Assembly (NCBI GenBank): GCA_023301665.1
Contig: JALZUL010000229.1
Span: forward strand, 1 to 7,909
Direction: 5' to 3'
Length of the DNA stretch: 7,909 nt
Source of the DNA: Ascidiaceihabitans sp.
Lineage (GTDB): Bacteria > Pseudomonadota > Alphaproteobacteria > Rhodobacterales > Rhodobacteraceae
Within the stretch, counting starts at the first letter, position 1. Every line of letters begins with the position of its first letter. The notes under the pieces were generated by a model that was not told where the DNA came from, did no database searches, and was given only the letters and a program-made list of their open reading frames with translations. The position numbers were made by a program, and so were the translations under genes. Below are positions 1 through 5,565 of the stretch, piece by piece.

Positions 1-71
1 AAACCCTTGGCTGCCTTTGCGAAATATGTTGCCCAGCCTAAGCCTATAATCGCAAAGGCAGCCAAGGGTTT
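1..71. repeat. Perfect 22-bp inverted repeat with 27-bp spacer at the window edge
   Basis: Bases 1-22 are the exact reverse complement of bases 50-71, and the spacer is 23-49. The left arm begins at the first base of the window, so the repeat may extend further. As RNA it would form a 22-bp GC-rich stem followed by TT (71-72). The stem and loop are both longer than in the two clear intrinsic terminators of this window, so it is either an unusual terminator of an upstream gene, a repeated palindromic element, or an artefact at a contig end. The sequence alone does not decide between these. Confidence 0.85.
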
Positions 72-84
72 TCGCGACAGGTAA
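1..84 (+). other. Possible 3' end of an upstream coding region
   Basis: Frame 1 is open from the window edge to a TAA at 82-84 and would encode a 27-residue basic, alanine-rich tail ending in KGFRDR. I do not recognise it. Most of this frame is made of the two arms of the inverted repeat, and the opposite strand is open here as well, so openness is weak evidence. It could equally be non-coding sequence. Confidence 0.2.
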
Positions 85-114
85 AGATCATTTATAAATG
101 CCATAGGGTATCAG

Positions 115-146
115 GTGACAGAGAGCCCCCGCCCCTGCAATATAAT
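115..146 (+). promoter_or_regulatory. Candidate sigma-70 type promoter for rplY
   Basis: A perfect TATAAT lies at 141-146. The best -35-like hexamer upstream is GTGACA at 115-120 (five of six matches to TTGACA), but the 20-bp spacer is longer than the preferred 17. Transcription from here would start near 152-154 and give a leader of about 100 nt before the rplY start codon. This is inference from consensus matching only. Confidence 0.4.
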
Positions 147-155
147 ATGGGTGCA

Positions 156-229
156 AAAAGCGCTTTTCTTAAACGCTGTTCCGGTCTATACGCGCGACTT
201 CACGCGGGACGACAGCCTTGGAGGCGTCC
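156..229 (+). promoter_or_regulatory. Structured leader of rplY
   Basis: The leader predicted from the promoter at 115-146 contains a perfect 12-bp palindrome, AAAAGCGCTTTT (156-167), right where transcription would begin. It also has a second dyad, GGACG (207-211) with CGTCC (225-229), about 16 bases before the Shine-Dalgarno. Either could be an operator or an RNA element. Leaders that bind their own product are known for several ribosomal protein genes, including L25 in gammaproteobacteria, but I see no specific match to that structure. Confidence 0.3.
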
Positions 230-255
230 TGCCCTATAAATATTGGAGAATTATT

Positions 256-894
256 ATGGCTGGAGAGATTCCTGATCTTGAAGCTCTGGAACGTACGGGG
301 ACAGGCAAGGGCGCCGCTCGTCAGGCACGCCGCGACGGCATGGTACCGGGCATTGTTTTTGGTGGTGATACAGACCCGCTGCCGATCAACATCCCATTCA
401 ACAAACTGTTGAAAATGTTGAAAGCTGGCCGCTTTAAGTCCACGTTGTTCAACCTGAAAGTTGAAGGCCAAGAAGACGTTCGTGTCATCTGCCGCGACGT
501 TCAGCGCCACGTTGTTAAAGACTTGCCAACGCACGTCGACTTTATGCGCCTGAAGCGTACATCAGTTGTAAACTTGTTCATCCCAGTTGAATTCATCAAC
601 GAAGAAGAATGTGTTGGCATCAAGCGCGGTGGCGTTTTGACTGTTGTACGTCCAGAAGTTGAACTGAATGTAACCGCTGGCGACATTCCTGAGAAATTGA
701 TTGTTGATTTGGCTGGCTTGGAAGTCGGCGATACCATCACGATTTCTTCGATCTCGTTGCCTGCTGGTGCCAAGCCAACAATCGACCGTGATTTTGTGAT
801 CGGCAACATCTCTGCACCATCCGGCTTGCGCTCTTCTGACAACGAAGAAGGCGAAGACGCCGCTGAAGGCGAAGCGCCAGCAACAGAAGAATAA
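256..894 (+). CDS. rplY: 50S ribosomal protein L25 / general stress protein Ctc family
   Basis: Encodes a 212-residue L25/TL5/CTC protein, a large-subunit protein that binds 5S rRNA. The N-terminal L25 domain (about residues 5-97) shows the family patterns RRDGMVPGIVFGG (25-37) and DVQRHVVKDLPTHVDFMRLK (81-100). A C-terminal beta domain of the TL5/CTC type follows (about 101-190), then an acidic Glu/Ala-rich tail (195-212). This is the long form, unlike the roughly 95-residue E. coli L25. The ATG at 256 is preferred because GGAGA at 245-249 sits 6 nt upstream and the protein then begins at the conserved domain. An in-frame GTG at 115 would add 47 residues of no recognisable family sequence. 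The gene stands alone between a probable promoter and a strong terminator. In many alphaproteobacteria rplY is followed directly by pth; here two copper genes on the other strand lie between them. Confidence 0.97.
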   Translation: MAGEIPDLEALERTGTGKGAARQARRDGMVPGIVFGGDTDPLPINIPFNKLLKMLKAGRFKSTLFNLKVEGQEDVRVICRDVQRHVVKDLPTHVDFMRLKRTSVVNLFIPVEFINEEECVGIKRGGVLTVVRPEVELNVTAGDIPEKLIVDLAGLEVGDTITISSISLPAGAKPTIDRDFVIGNISAPSGLRSSDNEEGEDAAEGEAPATEE

Positions 895-924
895 GCACAA
901 CTCGAAAGAGTTTGATGCGGTTTT

Positions 925-953
925 AACGGGGCTCCTTTTGGGGCCCCGTTTTT
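925..953 (+). terminator. Intrinsic terminator of rplY
   Basis: AACGGGGC (925-932) pairs with GCCCCGTT (943-950). The stem continues through one G-T wobble and two G-C pairs to a TTTT loop (936-939), and a T run covers 949-953. It lies 30 nt after the rplY stop codon, which fits a single-gene transcript. Confidence 0.9.
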
Positions 954-985
954 CGTTGCGATTAACGATGTGGGGTGGATATGAA

Positions 986-1012
986 CTGACCTATGGGTGT
1001 CTCACCGGTCAG
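986..1012. other. Hairpin beyond the 3' end of copD (outer)
   Basis: CTGACC (986-991) pairs with GGTCAG (1007-1012), and inside it GGTG (996-999) pairs with CACC (1003-1006) around a TCT loop. Four unpaired bases (992-995) form a bulge. Read on the minus strand it lies about 80 nt after the copD stop codon and lacks a run of T, so at most it is a weak terminator or a 3'-end stabilising structure for the copCD transcript. Confidence 0.35.
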
Positions 1013-1029
1013 CATCATCTGTGCGGTCG

Positions 1030-1051
1030 AAGCGATCGTTTGATATCGCTT
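1030..1051. other. Hairpin beyond the 3' end of copD (inner)
   Basis: AAGCGAT (1030-1036) and ATCGCTT (1045-1051) are perfect inverted repeats with an 8-base spacer. On the minus strand this is the first dyad after the copD stop codon, about 40 nt downstream, and no T run follows it. Its role is unknown. It may act together with the next hairpin in ending or protecting the copCD mRNA. Confidence 0.3.
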
Positions 1052-1091
1052 GCCGGGGATGTATTTGCAGTTTTTCAAATCGCGGATGTCT

Positions 1092-1940
1092 TTAGGATGG
1101 CAACGTCAAGGTGGACGTCAGCACAGCCGTGGTGAGAAGGACCAAAACGATTATTCCCCATTCAAATGATATCGACTTGGCCAAATGAGCTGCTGCAGAA
1201 CCATCACCTGCCGACAGCTTGGGGATGAAACGCAGCTTGTTGGCCGCGGCGAGCGCAAGCAAGCCCGCAACAAACAACACTTTAAGAACAAGAGCCTGCC
1301 CATAAGCCGTGCCAAAAAGAGCCGACCACGTTCCAACCAGTTCGTAGCCAATGTATCCGCCAGCCAAAATGAGCAGAGGCACGAACACTGTTGCCAACCT
1401 GCCGAAACGGTGCCCTAAATCGGCGGTGTCCAACGCCCTGCCCTTTTCCAATGACAATTTACGCAGCGGTGAGAGGATACCGATCCAGATGGACACTGCA
1501 GCCAAGTGGAACATCAACACGAGGCTCAACATAAGGCTATCGCGATCTGAAATATGTCCGGTGTTCACGAAAGACCACAAGGCAAAGGCGGATCCAATCA
1601 ACGCCAATATCATACCGATCCGCCCAGCGAACAAACCAAAAATCAACAATCCAAGACCGGATAATCTTAACGCGAGTGTCGTGCCGACGGGTGTTGACCA
1701 AAGCAAACCCAGCATTTCGGGGTCTGTCATTCCGCTTGCATCGCCTGTCAGCGCGGCCCCCGCCAACGAAAAGCCTAAAAGGGTAGTTGTTATCGCGAGC
1801 ACAGCAAAGCCTACGGCGAAACGGCGATACCCTGTCAGATGGAATAGCATTGCCGCAAGAACCGTCCCAACCGAAGTCAGCACCCCTAGGTACAGTGCAA
1901 ATTTGGTGGCAATGGATGCCAATCCCCACATGTCTGGCAT
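1092..1940 (-). CDS. copD: CopD family copper resistance / import membrane protein
   Basis: Encodes 282 residues with about eight hydrophobic segments (near 9-33, 41-63, 83-103, 106-124, 133-155, 185-205, 214-232 and 259-280), as expected for an inner-membrane CopD protein. Family signatures are NTGHI (126-130), MFHLAAVSIWIG (143-154) and YGQALVLKVLF (213-223) followed by a late Asn (N234). Histidines 34, 129 and 145 lie in or next to membrane segments and are candidates for copper ligands. CopD proteins pair with periplasmic CopC and are thought to move copper across the inner membrane. The ATG is 2 nt past the copC stop codon, so the two are almost certainly cotranscribed. The ribosome-binding sequence before it is weak, which suggests translational coupling to copC. 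The reading frame is intact. Confidence 0.9.
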   Translation of the reverse strand: MPDMWGLASIATKFALYLGVLTSVGTVLAAMLFHLTGYRRFAVGFAVLAITTTLLGFSLAGAALTGDASGMTDPEMLGLLWSTPVGTTLALRLSGLGLLIFGLFAGRIGMILALIGSAFALWSFVNTGHISDRDSLMLSLVLMFHLAAVSIWIGILSPLRKLSLEKGRALDTADLGHRFGRLATVFVPLLILAGGYIGYELVGTWSALFGTAYGQALVLKVLFVAGLLALAAANKLRFIPKLSAGDGSAAAHLAKSISFEWGIIVLVLLTTAVLTSTLTLPS

Positions 1941-1942
1941 GG

Positions 1943-2284
1943 TTATTCGACCGTAAAGCTGAACGACCCGTTCATGGTATGACCGTCAGTGCCGAGGCCG
2001 CGCCACTCGATCACATAAAGGCCTGCTCCCAAAGATTGCACAGGTATTGCATAGCTCGAAATAAACCCGTCAAAGCTATCAAGATCGAGATCCACGCTCG
2101 GGTGATCGGCATGTGTCATGCCAACGCGTGTCAGCCGAATATCGCCTTTAAAATTCATGACGATCTCGGATGGCAGCTGGGCCACGGTCGCTTCATTGGC
2201 TGGCGTCGTTCCTTCAAGTGGAGAGTGCGCCAAGGCCCCGCTCGTCCAAATTCCGATCATCGCAATAGACAGCAGTTGCTTCAT
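1943..2284 (-). CDS. copC: CopC family periplasmic copper-binding protein
   Basis: Encodes 113 residues. Residues 1-19 form a signal peptide (MKQLL, then a hydrophobic stretch ending ALA). Cleavage after A19 would expose H20 as the mature N-terminus, followed by the typical SPLEGTTPAN. The C-terminus carries the family hallmark GTDGHTMNGSFSFTV, so the ligand set His1, Asp100 and His102 matches the Cu(II) site of CopC (His1, Asp83, His85). No Met-rich Cu(I) loop is visible. Start choice: the ATG at 2284 has AAAGGA (2291-2296) 6 nt upstream and begins directly with the signal peptide. A start at 2326 would put 14 unlikely residues in front. The protein should act in the periplasm, handing copper to CopD, encoded 2 nt downstream. 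Confidence 0.93.
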   Translation of the reverse strand: MKQLLSIAMIGIWTSGALAHSPLEGTTPANEATVAQLPSEIVMNFKGDIRLTRVGMTHADHPSVDLDLDSFDGFISSYAIPVQSLGAGLYVIEWRGLGTDGHTMNGSFSFTVE

Positions 2285-2302
2285 GGCCAGTCCTTTCACG
2301 GA

Positions 2303-2320
2303 TATCAGTTGATGCTGATA
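2303..2320 (-). promoter_or_regulatory. Inverted repeat in the copC leader
   Basis: TATCAG (2303-2308) and CTGATA (2315-2320) are perfect inverted repeats with a 6-base spacer. In the copC mRNA the stem can gain a G-U and a G-C pair. It ends about 6 nt upstream of the copC Shine-Dalgarno, so it could be an operator half-site pair or a small hairpin affecting translation. No known regulator motif is matched. Confidence 0.3.
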
Positions 2321-2433
2321 CCTCATTCAGTTTCGCAGTGGGGCACCGGATGGTTCGGGCACAAACATACTCTTAGCTGCAAAAGGTATAAAGGCCCGTT
2401 TTGGTAACTTTATTGCCATGGCTTCCGCAGGGA

Positions 2434-2462
2434 CGTGATCGCGCGATCTAGATCAATGCACG
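2434..2462. promoter_or_regulatory. GATC palindrome cluster with near match to an FNR/FnrL box
   Basis: Overlapping palindromes GATCGCGCGATC (2437-2448) and GATCTAGATC (2445-2454) sit within a longer imperfect dyad flanked by CGTG (2434-2437) and CACG (2459-2462). Bases 2443-2456 read GCGATCTAGATCAA, which matches eight of the ten fixed positions of the FNR-family box TTGAT-N4-ATCAA, with a perfect right half. The site is about 80 bp before pth and 160 bp before copC. FnrL-type control of copper genes would be sensible in a bacterium with cbb3 oxidase or nitrite reductase, but this is inference. Confidence 0.35.
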
Positions 2463-2535
2463 GCCTTAAGGTGGAGCTTTCCCTTGGCCCTGTGATAGGA
2501 TGCTGCACAACAGGTTCTTGAATGAAGGTCACGCC

Positions 2536-3234
2536 ATGAAATTGATTGTTGGATTGGGCAACCCCGGTGCGAAATACGCGCGCAACCGTCACAATATCGG
2601 CTTTATGGCGCTTGATCTCATCGCCTCAGATCATGGCTTTGGCCCTTGGAAATCCAAGTTCAATGGTTCCGTTTCTGAGGGGCGATTTGGGTCTGACCGC
2701 GCGGTCTTGTTGAAACCCGAGACGTTTATGAACAACTCAGGTCAATCCGTCGCCGCAGCTGCGCAGTTTTATAAGATCGCACCTGAGGATGTTATTGTTT
2801 TTCACGATGAGCTTGATCTAGCCCCCGGCAAGGTTCGGTTTAAGATGGCGGGCGGGCATGCGGGGCACAATGGGTTGCGTTCGATCCATGCCCATATTGG
2901 GGCCAATTACGGGCGTATCCGCATGGGCGTTGGGCATCCGGGTCACAAGGATCGTGTTTCGGGCTATGTGCTTAGCGATTTTGCGAAGGCGGAGCAGGAA
3001 TGGCTTGATGATGTCTTGCGCGGCTGTGCGGACGGTGCGCCACATTTGGCGGCAGGCGATCCGCCAAAGTTCATGAATGCTGTGGCTTTGCGCGTTGCGC
3101 CACCCCGCCCAAGCACGGGGCAGCGCCCCCCCAAGAAAGTGGTGACCGAGCGCCCCGCAAAAAAGGAACCACAGCCAGAGCCTGAGGTGGACACCCGTTC
3201 GTCCATGCAAAAGCTCATGGATCGTTTTAAGTGA
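2536..3234 (+). CDS. pth: Peptidyl-tRNA hydrolase
   Basis: Encodes 232 residues. Pth cleaves the ester bond of peptidyl-tRNAs that drop off ribosomes, recycling tRNA in the cytoplasm. The whole family pattern is present: MKLIVGLGNPG with N9, the catalytic His19 in RNRHNIGF (16-23), FMNNSG (64-69), the catalytic Asp91 in FHDELDLAPG (89-98) and N112 in GHNGLRSI. Residues from about 190 on form a Pro/Lys/Glu-rich tail ending MQKLMDRFK, beyond the E. coli enzyme (194 residues); similar tails are seen in related alphaproteobacteria. Start: the ATG at 2536 has GAAGG (2524-2528) 7 nt upstream and gives the canonical N-terminus, while an upstream in-frame ATG at 2500 would add 12 residues. The stop codon overlaps the start of the DUF2332 gene. 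Confidence 0.97.
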   Translation: MKLIVGLGNPGAKYARNRHNIGFMALDLIASDHGFGPWKSKFNGSVSEGRFGSDRAVLLKPETFMNNSGQSVAAAAQFYKIAPEDVIVFHDELDLAPGKVRFKMAGGHAGHNGLRSIHAHIGANYGRIRMGVGHPGHKDRVSGYVLSDFAKAEQEWLDDVLRGCADGAPHLAAGDPPKFMNAVALRVAPPRPSTGQRPPKKVVTERPAKKEPQPEPEVDTRSSMQKLMDRFK

Positions 3235-4271
3235 GCTTATTGCAAGCGTTCCAAGATCAAGCCGTCTCTTGCGAAAAGATGGGTTCCCCTTTCATGGGAA
3301 CCTTGCTGCGTGGCCTTGCTGAAATCTGGCAACCCGATACAGCGCTCGGCAAGGCAATGGCCGCCTATAGTGGTGATATTGGGCCAGTGGGGCACTCGCT
3401 GCCCCTGCGTATTGCGGGTGGCTTACATGCCTTGGTCCTAAGTGGCCAAGATCGAGATCTTGCGGGCGTTTATCCGCCTTACAGTGCCGATCGCCGCGTG
3501 TTGCTGCAAACTGTCTCAGAGGCGCTGAGGGCGCATGAAGGCTTTATGCTGGATTGGACGCAAAGCCCCCCACAAACCAATGAGGTGCGCAGGTCTGCGG
3601 CGTTGATTGCGGGGGCGCAGGTTGCTTTGTCGTATTTCCCGCGGCCCATTGTTTTGTCTGAGTTGGGTGCAAGCGGTGGCCTGAACCTGATGTGGGATCA
3701 TTATGCACTCGACATTGATGGCGTTCGGTTTGGCGCATCGGCCCCTGCCCTTTGTCTTAGCCCTGAGTGGAGCGGGCCAACGCCCCCCAAAGCCGAAATC
3801 ACTATTGGTGAGCGCGCAGGCGTCGATCTTAACCCGCTTGATCCCAAGAAGCCCCAAGATCTATTGCGCCTCAAGGCCTATCTGTGGCCCGATCAGCCCC
3901 ATCGCCTTGCGCTAACCCAAGCGGCAGCTTCTGTTTTGGACACAAGCGTCGCACAAGGCGACGCAATTGCGTGGTTAGAGCAGCGCCTTGCCCAGCCGAA
4001 ACAAGGGCATTTGCATCTGATCCAAAACACCGTTGCTTGGCAGTATTTCCCAAAAGCCGCCCAAGCCCGTGGTGAGGCATTGCTAGACGCCGCAGGCGCG
4101 CGCGCCACGGTTGAGACACCGCTGGCTTGGCTGTCGATGGAGAACGACGGCGATGCTACGGGTGGTGTTGGGGCTGCGCTTACGTTGCGTTTGTGGCCGG
4201 GCAATCATGTGTTGTCGTTGGGGCGCGTGGATTTTCACGGGCGTTGGGTCAACTGGACCTACACCGGCTGA
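3231..4271 (+). CDS. DUF2332 family protein, function unknown
   Basis: Encodes 346 residues resembling the DUF2332 family (PF10094). Recognisable points are an N-terminal helical part starting LLQAFQDQAVSCEKMGSPF, the stretch QTNEVRRSAAL (115-125), and LSELGASGGLNL (142-153). The last resembles the glycine-rich cofactor loop of Rossmann-like methyltransferases and is followed by a region with LHLIQNTVAWQYF. A methyltransferase-like fold is my inference; I know of no established function. The GTG start overlaps the pth stop in a GTGA arrangement, and there is no clear Shine-Dalgarno, so translation probably depends on ribosomes finishing pth. No terminator is obvious in the 118 bp that follow. 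Confidence 0.85.
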   Translation: MSLLQAFQDQAVSCEKMGSPFMGTLLRGLAEIWQPDTALGKAMAAYSGDIGPVGHSLPLRIAGGLHALVLSGQDRDLAGVYPPYSADRRVLLQTVSEALRAHEGFMLDWTQSPPQTNEVRRSAALIAGAQVALSYFPRPIVLSELGASGGLNLMWDHYALDIDGVRFGASAPALCLSPEWSGPTPPKAEITIGERAGVDLNPLDPKKPQDLLRLKAYLWPDQPHRLALTQAAASVLDTSVAQGDAIAWLEQRLAQPKQGHLHLIQNTVAWQYFPKAAQARGEALLDAAGARATVETPLAWLSMENDGDATGGVGAALTLRLWPGNHVLSLGRVDFHGRWVNWTYTG

Positions 4272-4389
4272 TCCGATGCGGTGGCGCGAGCAATTTAAGC
4301 TCATGAGTTGAGATAGTGTTTTACGGAGCGTTAGGTTTGCCTCTGTCTTGATAGCGTGCATGATTGTGCAAGATCAGGGAGGATCGAAA

Positions 4390-5565
4390 ATGCGCAAAGT
4401 TCTAAAGTGGGGTGGTCGAATTGGCCTTGTGGCAGTTGTTGCAGCTGCGGCCGTAAGCATTTGGAAACGCGAGGAAATCACCCGCCTTATAGCTGTAAAT
4501 TCGCTGTTTGATGCGCAAAAGATCGTCCACAACTTTTCCAATATGAATGCGGCGTTTTTGAACATCGAGCTGGACCGTGGAGACGGCCCCGTGTCGGATT
4601 TGCCTAAGGGTGACAGTTTTGTGATGCCAGCAGGCTACGATGAATGGGTGCGCACACGCAGCGTCACATCGACCCTTGTTCTAAAAGACGGCGTGATCGC
4701 TCACGAGGCATACTACCTTGGCACCACAGCCCAAGATCGTCGCATCAGTTGGTCCGTTGCCAAAAGCTACCTATCCGCCCTGTTTGGCATTCTTGTCGAG
4801 GAAGGTGCGATCGCATCGCTCGATGACCCCGTTGTCAAATACGCACCGTCTTTGGAAGGGGGCGCTTACAGCGAAGCCACTGTGTTGAACGTGCTACAAA
4901 TGTCGAGCGGCATTACGTTTGACGAAGACTATCTGGCGTATGACAGCGACATTAACCGCATGGGGCGTGTTCTCGCCCTTGGCGGCAAAATGGATGATTT
5001 CACCGCTGGGCTGACGCACTCGTTTGCCCCTGCAGGACAGGAATGGAAGTACACTTCAATCGACACGCATGTCGTTGGGATGATTGCGCGGGGTGCAACG
5101 GGGCGCAGTGTTCCTGATTTGCTGTCCGAAAAAATCTTGAGCAAGTTGGGACAGGAACAGCCGGCTTATTACCTCACGGATGGCGTGGGGGTCGCGTTTG
5201 TGTTGGGTGGATTAAACCTTACCACCCGCGATTATGCCCGCTTTGGTCAGATGATTTTGCAAGATGGTGCATGGAACGGCGAACAGATTGTTCCTGCGGA
5301 TTGGGTTGCCGCCTCAACCCTGCCCTCTGCCAAAACAAAAGATGGCCAAATCGGCTATGGGTACCAGTGGTGGGTTCCTGTTGGCGCGATTCCTGGTGAG
5401 GAATTCTTGGGGCGTGGGATTTACGGCCAATTCATTTACATCAACAAACCGGCTGGCATCGTTGTGGTCTCAACAGGCGCGGATAAGCTATTTCGAGAGG
5501 CTGGTGTAAACGATCAGAATGTTGATATGTTTCGACAGATTGTAGCAGCAAGTGAAACCAAATGA
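4390..5565 (+). CDS. Membrane-anchored serine hydrolase, beta-lactamase family (class C / NylB-like)
   Basis: Encodes 391 residues. An N-terminal hydrophobic segment (about 10-24, after basic MRKVLKWGGR) is a signal anchor or uncleaved signal, placing the enzyme domain in the periplasm. The beta-lactamase-family domain (PF00144, about 85-375) has the nucleophile motif S122-V-A-K125 in RISWSVAKSY, a second motif Y221-T-S, the typical block LGGLNLTTRDYARFGQMIL (272-290), and GIYGQ (343-347) where other members have KTG or HxG. The pattern is closer to 6-aminohexanoate-oligomer hydrolase (NylB) and esterase-like members than to true beta-lactamases; the substrate is unknown. Start: AGGGAGG (4376-4382) lies 7 nt before the ATG at 4390, while an in-frame TTG at 4348 has no such support. 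The stop codon overlaps the next gene by 4 nt. Confidence 0.9.
   Translation: MRKVLKWGGRIGLVAVVAAAAVSIWKREEITRLIAVNSLFDAQKIVHNFSNMNAAFLNIELDRGDGPVSDLPKGDSFVMPAGYDEWVRTRSVTSTLVLKDGVIAHEAYYLGTTAQDRRISWSVAKSYLSALFGILVEEGAIASLDDPVVKYAPSLEGGAYSEATVLNVLQMSSGITFDEDYLAYDSDINRMGRVLALGGKMDDFTAGLTHSFAPAGQEWKYTSIDTHVVGMIARGATGRSVPDLLSEKILSKLGQEQPAYYLTDGVGVAFVLGGLNLTTRDYARFGQMILQDGAWNGEQIVPADWVAASTLPSAKTKDGQIGYGYQWWVPVGAIPGEEFLGRGIYGQFIYINKPAGIVVVSTGADKLFREAGVNDQNVDMFRQIVAASETK

Larger units (their letters stand above)
2285..2535. other. Divergent intergenic region between copC and pth
   Basis: These 251 bp must hold the start signals for copCD (minus) and pth (plus). I see a dyad in the copC leader (2303-2320) and a GATC-rich palindrome cluster (2434-2462), both listed separately. 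For pth, a weak -10-like TAGGAT lies at 2496-2501 with no convincing -35. No good sigma-70 promoter is visible for copC, and I see no CueR-type or CopY-type operator. I see no gene, RNA gene or mobile element here. Confidence 0.6.

Noticed and set aside
216..241. Possible heat-shock (RpoH-type) promoter, CCTTG and CTATAAAT, before rplY
   Set aside because: The spacing of about 13 bp is too short for RpoH promoters, and transcription from it would remove the Shine-Dalgarno.
115..255. Upstream GTG start for rplY
   Set aside because: It would add 47 non-conserved residues, while the ATG at 256 has a well-placed GGAGA and starts at the family domain.
938..1135. 65-codon open frame between rplY and copD
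   Set aside because: It starts inside the rplY terminator stem and runs into the end of copD, with no ribosome-binding site or recognisable sequence.
1351..1956. 201-codon open frame on the plus strand opposite copD
   Set aside because: It is a shadow of copD. Its product is a basic, low-information sequence with no family signature.
2285..2326. Upstream start for copC adding 14 residues
   Set aside because: It would bury the signal peptide behind a non-hydrophobic stretch, and the ATG at 2284 has AAAGGA at the right distance.
1787..2407. 206-codon open frame on the plus strand opposite copC and the start of copD
   Set aside because: It covers two well-supported genes on the opposite strand and has no domain or ribosome-binding site.
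4348..4389. Upstream TTG start for the serine hydrolase
   Set aside because: The AGGGAGG at 4376-4382 is placed for the ATG at 4390 and would lie inside the longer version.
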